Position numbers and translations under genes: made by a program
NCBI RefSeq assembly: GCF_001413955.1
Contig: NZ_LCTZ01000002.1
Location: 3,086,501 to 3,150,500 of the forward strand
Direction: 5' to 3'
Source: Flagellimonas eckloniae
GTDB taxonomy: Bacteria > Bacteroidota > Bacteroidia > Flavobacteriales > Flavobacteriaceae
Length of the DNA: 64,000 nucleotides
The notes under the pieces: generated by a model
Database searches by the model: none
Seen by the model: only the letters and a program-made list of their open reading frames with translations
What the model was told of the DNA's origin: nothing
Shown: positions 60,671 through 64,000 of the stretch, piece after piece
How positions within the stretch are numbered: position 1 is the first letter of the stretch
Layout: each line of letters begins with the position of its first letter

Positions 60671-63600
60671 TTATTTTTTTACGATTTTAAAATTCTCATT
60701 GGTATTGGCACCGGTGATTTTAACAAAATAAACACCTGCTGGACTATTGGAAGCATTCCAAATTATAGGCTTGGAACTATTCGTTCCATCAGTTTCAAAC
60801 ACTTTTTGTCCAAGAATATTGAATATCTGAGTGTTTACCATGGTATCTTGTGCATCTTTTAAAGCAAAATAGAATTCGTTGGTAGAAGGGTTGGGCCAAA
60901 CTGCCGTAATTACTTCAGTTTCTATACTAGCAAGGTTCTGTGGAATTTCACCTCCAGTTCCAACAGGGGCAATTTCAACTGCTGTATCCCCGGCAGATTC
61001 AATATCAACGGTTCCAAAAATTTGAAACACTAAATCTTCTGGAGCACCTCCAAAAACAAGACTTGACGGGGTCCAGTCCACGGCACCAATCCCGAATAAG
61101 TTTGCAGTATCCCTGAAAATGCTCTCATTTCCAATCAATCCGATTTGCGTTAGCCAGAACCATTGTGTCTCATTAGGGAAGAAATCTAAATTGGTATAAA
61201 CCGAAAGCCAATAGGTCCCTGACCCCAATACCACCGGCTCTGGAAGATCTAAACTTATGTTTGTATCAGCCGCCGCTGAAGCGGGAGCAATGGCACCACT
61301 ACTATAAACCACATTACCAGGGACTCCACCATTATTTTCAAAAATGGTCACTGTTGCGCTAGTTAAGGACGGACTGTTATTTGCAGCACCAAATGCCGTA
61401 ATGTTACTTAAGGTCCATTGACTGCCTTCTGGGATTATAAAATCATCAGCAGATTGAATAAGTGCACCTCCAAAATCGGGAATTAACTGGGATGGCAAAC
61501 TACTGCTAACAGCGTCGTTTTGTTCGTAAATAGGAAACTCAGTGAGTGTAACTGTAAACCCTTCAGAAACTTGCTCCTTTCCAGATGTTGCAATTAGTCC
61601 GATTGCCGCAGAGCCTTCAGCATCCGGTGCAAAGGAAAGGGTGATAATATCTCCATCTAATACCGCAGTCACCAAATCAGGATTTGAGTTGGTCAATTCA
61701 ACGGAAATCGGCCGCTTTGAGCTGCTAACAAATAAGTCTTGTACATTTACCTCTTTGTCAGGACTATTCAGCGGAAGTAACAAATCTGGTAACAAATAGG
61801 CTGTACTTAGTCGGGCTTCAGGAGATTTAGAGGCATAAAATCTAGCATTGTATACTCCATTCCCGTGAGCTGCAACAGCGACAAATCCATCTGCTCTTGT
61901 TCTAACTTGAGGCACCACAACATCACCAACAATGGCAGGCTCTCTATACCAACGTGTGCGATTTCCATTCAAGTAAAATGATGCGTATAGTCCCGTACTT
62001 GTTCCAACAAAATAGATATTGTTATTACCACTTATGGAAAACCATCTCACAGATGGGCCATTTCCGGTTCCATCCGCATTTTCTTCCAAATTACCACTAA
62101 TGTTTTCCCAGGTCTCTCCTGCATCCTTGCTCATAAAAAGACTTTGGATATTATAGTTGGAGAATACTGCAAAAACTCGATCAGCGTTATTTGGATCTAC
62201 ATATATTTGGTTGATGTTCCCTTCAGGAAGTCCTTTTCCGGAAGAAATATCCACAGCGGGCTGGTCATCTATGTTTGCATTTTCCACTTTAAATATCATA
62301 CCACTAGAAGTTCCATAATAGAGCCTATTGGCCACTGGATATTTAGACACATCCAATCCGGTAATGAGAGAGCCATCAGGAGTTGCCGTTTGGGTTTGCT
62401 CTACCCAATTCACAGATGTAGGGGCATTGGAAAATAGGGGAATTTCATCCAAATTGTTATTGCGCCACATACGGTCGCCCGCTGGCATATACATAACATT
62501 GTCATTGTTAGGGTCTAGCACAAAAGGAGCTACAAAGTCAAAACCACTTGCACCCGAAGGTTGCACTCTGGTAAATGAGATGAATTCTCCGTCTTCATTA
62601 AAATTAAATCGGAATACAACTCCGAACTGGGCAGAAACGTATCGGGTAAGGCCGCCATCTGCTATTGCATTGTACGTACCGTCACCACCAAAGTCTTCTT
62701 CCCATGGGTCATCTTCGTTCGTTGAATTCGTAAACCATGTTCCATTGTCTTGAAACCCAGCCACAACATCTTGCGTGTTTCCTTCTGGATCTATGGCTAT
62801 AGCATATGGCTGTGTGGTAATATACCCGTTGTTCAAGGATGTCCAGCTTACCGGTTCTGTATTAATGGAGATATCTTCAGTTACCTGTACACCACCATCA
62901 TTGGCTGAAATGACTTTGTTAGGGTTTGAAGGTAAAAAAAGAAGATTGTGTTGATCGGGATGGTGATTGGGATAAAGCGCAAAACTATCACTAAAAATAG
63001 TATAACCACCAATCCAACCCTCAAAACCAGTAGGGGTGGTAAATCCAGTTTCGGATCTATACAGGTTGGTTCCGCCAAGAAATACCAAGTCTTGATTTGT
63101 GGGATGTACCTTTATAGTCATATTGTATGCACCTTGAAGATTTAGGTCTCCTGCCACGCCACCGATATTAGTGGGAAGATTTGTGGTTAAATCTACCCAT
63201 TGTTCTTCTGGGGTTTCAGCATCAGCTTGATATCTCCATAGGAATGCCTCACCAGCATCACTAAGGTCATAAGAGAAAAAATATACACGGTTTTCATCAG
63301 AAGGGTCATATGCCATGACTGTTCTTCCGAAAGACGGAAACAAACCAGCTGGTGTAATGTTCGTCCAGGTTTCACCGTCCTGAGAAGTAAAAAAGCCGGC
63401 ATTTTCACCGCCAAAAATATCTACGGTTCCGTAAATGGTTCCGTTAGGGGTTATTATAACTTCTGTTTGACTGTCAAATCCGCTGGGTAGGACTTCTTCA
63501 AAAGATCTTGCCCCATCCTCCGATTTAAACAAACCATCAAAAGTGGCGGTGTACACATCACCATTTGCAGGATGCACGGCTATACTGTTTATCAAATCAA

Positions 63601-64000
63601 AAGAAGTAATCGAGGTAACATCATTATCAGAAGTGTTTCGCATTCTAAACCAGCTTCTACCATTATTATAGGACTTGTAAATACCTGATCCTTGATAAAA
63701 TGCTCCAGGCGCACCGGCGGAATTTCCATAACGTTCACCTGATGCGTAGTACCAAATATTTTGTCTTGATTTTCTCGGATCTTGGACTATAGCCGTAATA
63801 CTGGGGTTTTGCCATTTTCGGGTAACTCGTTTCCAAGTTTCCCCAGCATTAGTAGAGCGCCAGAGTCCCCCTGAAACACCTCCAGCCAAAATAATGTTTT
63901 CATTTCTACGATCAATTGCCAAAGCTCTTGTTCTTCCGCCAACGTTAACGGGTCCTCTTTCCCTGAAATAGAAATAGTTCTTTTTAGAAGCTTCCCCACC
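60671..64000 (-). CDS. Large secreted beta-propeller-like (BNR/sortilin-type) protein with T9SS sorting domain, 5' end missing
   Basis: The minus-strand frame runs to the window edge. The apparent start at 63922 is only an in-frame TTG, and upstream residues GGEASKKNYFYFRERGPVNVGGRTRA continue the protein, giving about 1109 visible residues. It contains repeats of the SWRSTNAGETWKRV and SKDAGETWENIS style, typical of BNR/sortilin-like propellers. RGPVNVGGRTRALAID is the usual opening of such T9SS proteins. A C-terminal Por secretion tail follows (about the last 75 residues, VWPNPSTNEFYF to ENFKIVKK). It would be exported by the type IX system. No enzymatic activity can be assigned. Confidence 0.88.
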   Translation of the reverse strand, partial: GGEASKKNYFYFRERGPVNVGGRTRALAIDRRNENIILAGGVSGGLWRSTNAGETWKRVTRKWQNPSITAIVQDPRKSRQNIWYYASGERYGNSAGAPGAFYQGSGIYKSYNNGRSWFRMRNTSDNDVTSITSFDLINSIAVHPANGDVYTATFDGLFKSEDGARSFEEVLPSGFDSQTEVIITPNGTIYGTVDIFGGENAGFFTSQDGETWTNITPAGLFPSFGRTVMAYDPSDENRVYFFSYDLSDAGEAFLWRYQADAETPEEQWVDLTTNLPTNIGGVAGDLNLQGAYNMTIKVHPTNQDLVFLGGTNLYRSETGFTTPTGFEGWIGGYTIFSDSFALYPNHHPDQHNLLFLPSNPNKVISANDGGVQVTEDISINTEPVSWTSLNNGYITTQPYAIAIDPEGNTQDVVAGFQDNGTWFTNSTNEDDPWEEDFGGDGTYNAIADGGLTRYVSAQFGVVFRFNFNEDGEFISFTRVQPSGASGFDFVAPFVLDPNNDNVMYMPAGDRMWRNNNLDEIPLFSNAPTSVNWVEQTQTATPDGSLITGLDVSKYPVANRLYYGTSSGMIFKVENANIDDQPAVDISSGKGLPEGNINQIYVDPNNADRVFAVFSNYNIQSLFMSKDAGETWENISGNLEENADGTGNGPSVRWFSISGNNNIYFVGTSTGLYASFYLNGNRTRWYREPAIVGDVVVPQVRTRADGFVAVAAHGNGVYNARFYASKSPEARLSTAYLLPDLLLPLNSPDKEVNVQDLFVSSSKRPISVELTNSNPDLVTAVLDGDIITLSFAPDAEGSAAIGLIATSGKEQVSEGFTVTLTEFPIYEQNDAVSSSLPSQLIPDFGGALIQSADDFIIPEGSQWTLSNITAFGAANNSPSLTSATVTIFENNGGVPGNVVYSSGAIAPASAAADTNISLDLPEPVVLGSGTYWLSVYTNLDFFPNETQWFWLTQIGLIGNESIFRDTANLFGIGAVDWTPSSLVFGGAPEDLVFQIFGTVDIESAGDTAVEIAPVGTGGEIPQNLASIETEVITAVWPNPSTNEFYFALKDAQDTMVNTQIFNILGQKVFETDGTNSSKPIIWNASNSPAGVYFVKITGANTNENFKIVKK

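Noticed and set aside
1..64000. Insertion sequences, transposases, prophage or tRNA genes
   Set aside because: No transposase or integrase domain, no matched terminal repeats with target duplication, and no tRNA-like cloverleaf was found by eye.

Overview
The window looks like a chromosomal segment of a marine-type member of the Flavobacteriaceae (Bacteroidota). The evidence is AT-rich DNA, a SusC/SusD outer-membrane pair, a type IX secretion sorting tail, a viroplasmin-type RNase H, an IPExxxVDY-like protein, a Bat/MoxR operon, and Bacteroidota-type promoters (TTTG, about 19 bases, TAnnTTTG) in front of several genes. The genus cannot be named from what is visible.

Region 1 (1-17009) is a carbohydrate-use locus. 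A SusC/SusD-like pair on the minus strand (SusD cut by the window edge) diverges from a tightly packed plus-strand operon. That operon encodes a GatZ/KbaZ-like aldolase subunit, a PfkB kinase, a class II ketose-bisphosphate aldolase, an exported amidohydrolase, a GH36-like alpha-galactosidase, a Tat-exported GH109-like Gfo/Idh/MocA protein and a sodium:solute symporter. A second amidohydrolase (minus), a sulfatase lipoprotein and an SDR follow. Together they suggest uptake and breakdown of an alpha-galactose or GalNAc-containing, possibly sulfated glycan, ending in a tagatose-bisphosphate-like aldol cleavage. The substrate is inferred.

Region 2 (17010-26400) holds AddB-like and AddA-like DNA-repair proteins, separated by an OmpA/thrombospondin-type-3 porin and glycine C-acetyltransferase (kbl), then superoxide dismutase.

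Region 3 (26400-27150) has no credible protein gene. It carries four tandem copies of a compact unit on the minus strand: a T-rich -33, a TAnnTTwG -7, a 5-base gap, a nearly invariant 39-base core, and a Rho-independent terminator whose stem changes between copies while staying paired. I read this as an array of four small-RNA genes and consider it the most interesting item in the window.

Region 4 (27211-43167) is mostly core metabolism: purF, a PfkB kinase, RNase H, purN, acpP, fabF, rnc, an IPExxxVDY-like protein and pyk. It continues with a PAS protein, an AraC regulator with an AhpD-like/cupredoxin-like group (including an uncalled 52-residue His/Cys-rich ORF), a TetR regulator with a palindromic operator, a small-multidrug-export-type membrane protein, dinB, a CYTH protein, a GyrI-like protein and pheS.

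Region 5 (43258-47835) is an anion or inorganic-carbon module: two SulP transporters flanking a beta-carbonic anhydrase, plus a small membrane-anchored protein. Region 6 (47893-56979) is the complete MoxR-DUF58-(553-residue protein)-BatA-BatB-BatC-BatD-BatE operon, with genes overlapping or nearly so. Region 7 (57233-64000) has an SDR coupled to an AlbA_2-type protein, a fructokinase-like PfkB enzyme, a small lipoprotein, and a large beta-propeller-like protein with a T9SS tail that runs off the right edge. I saw no tRNA, rRNA, CRISPR array or insertion sequence.
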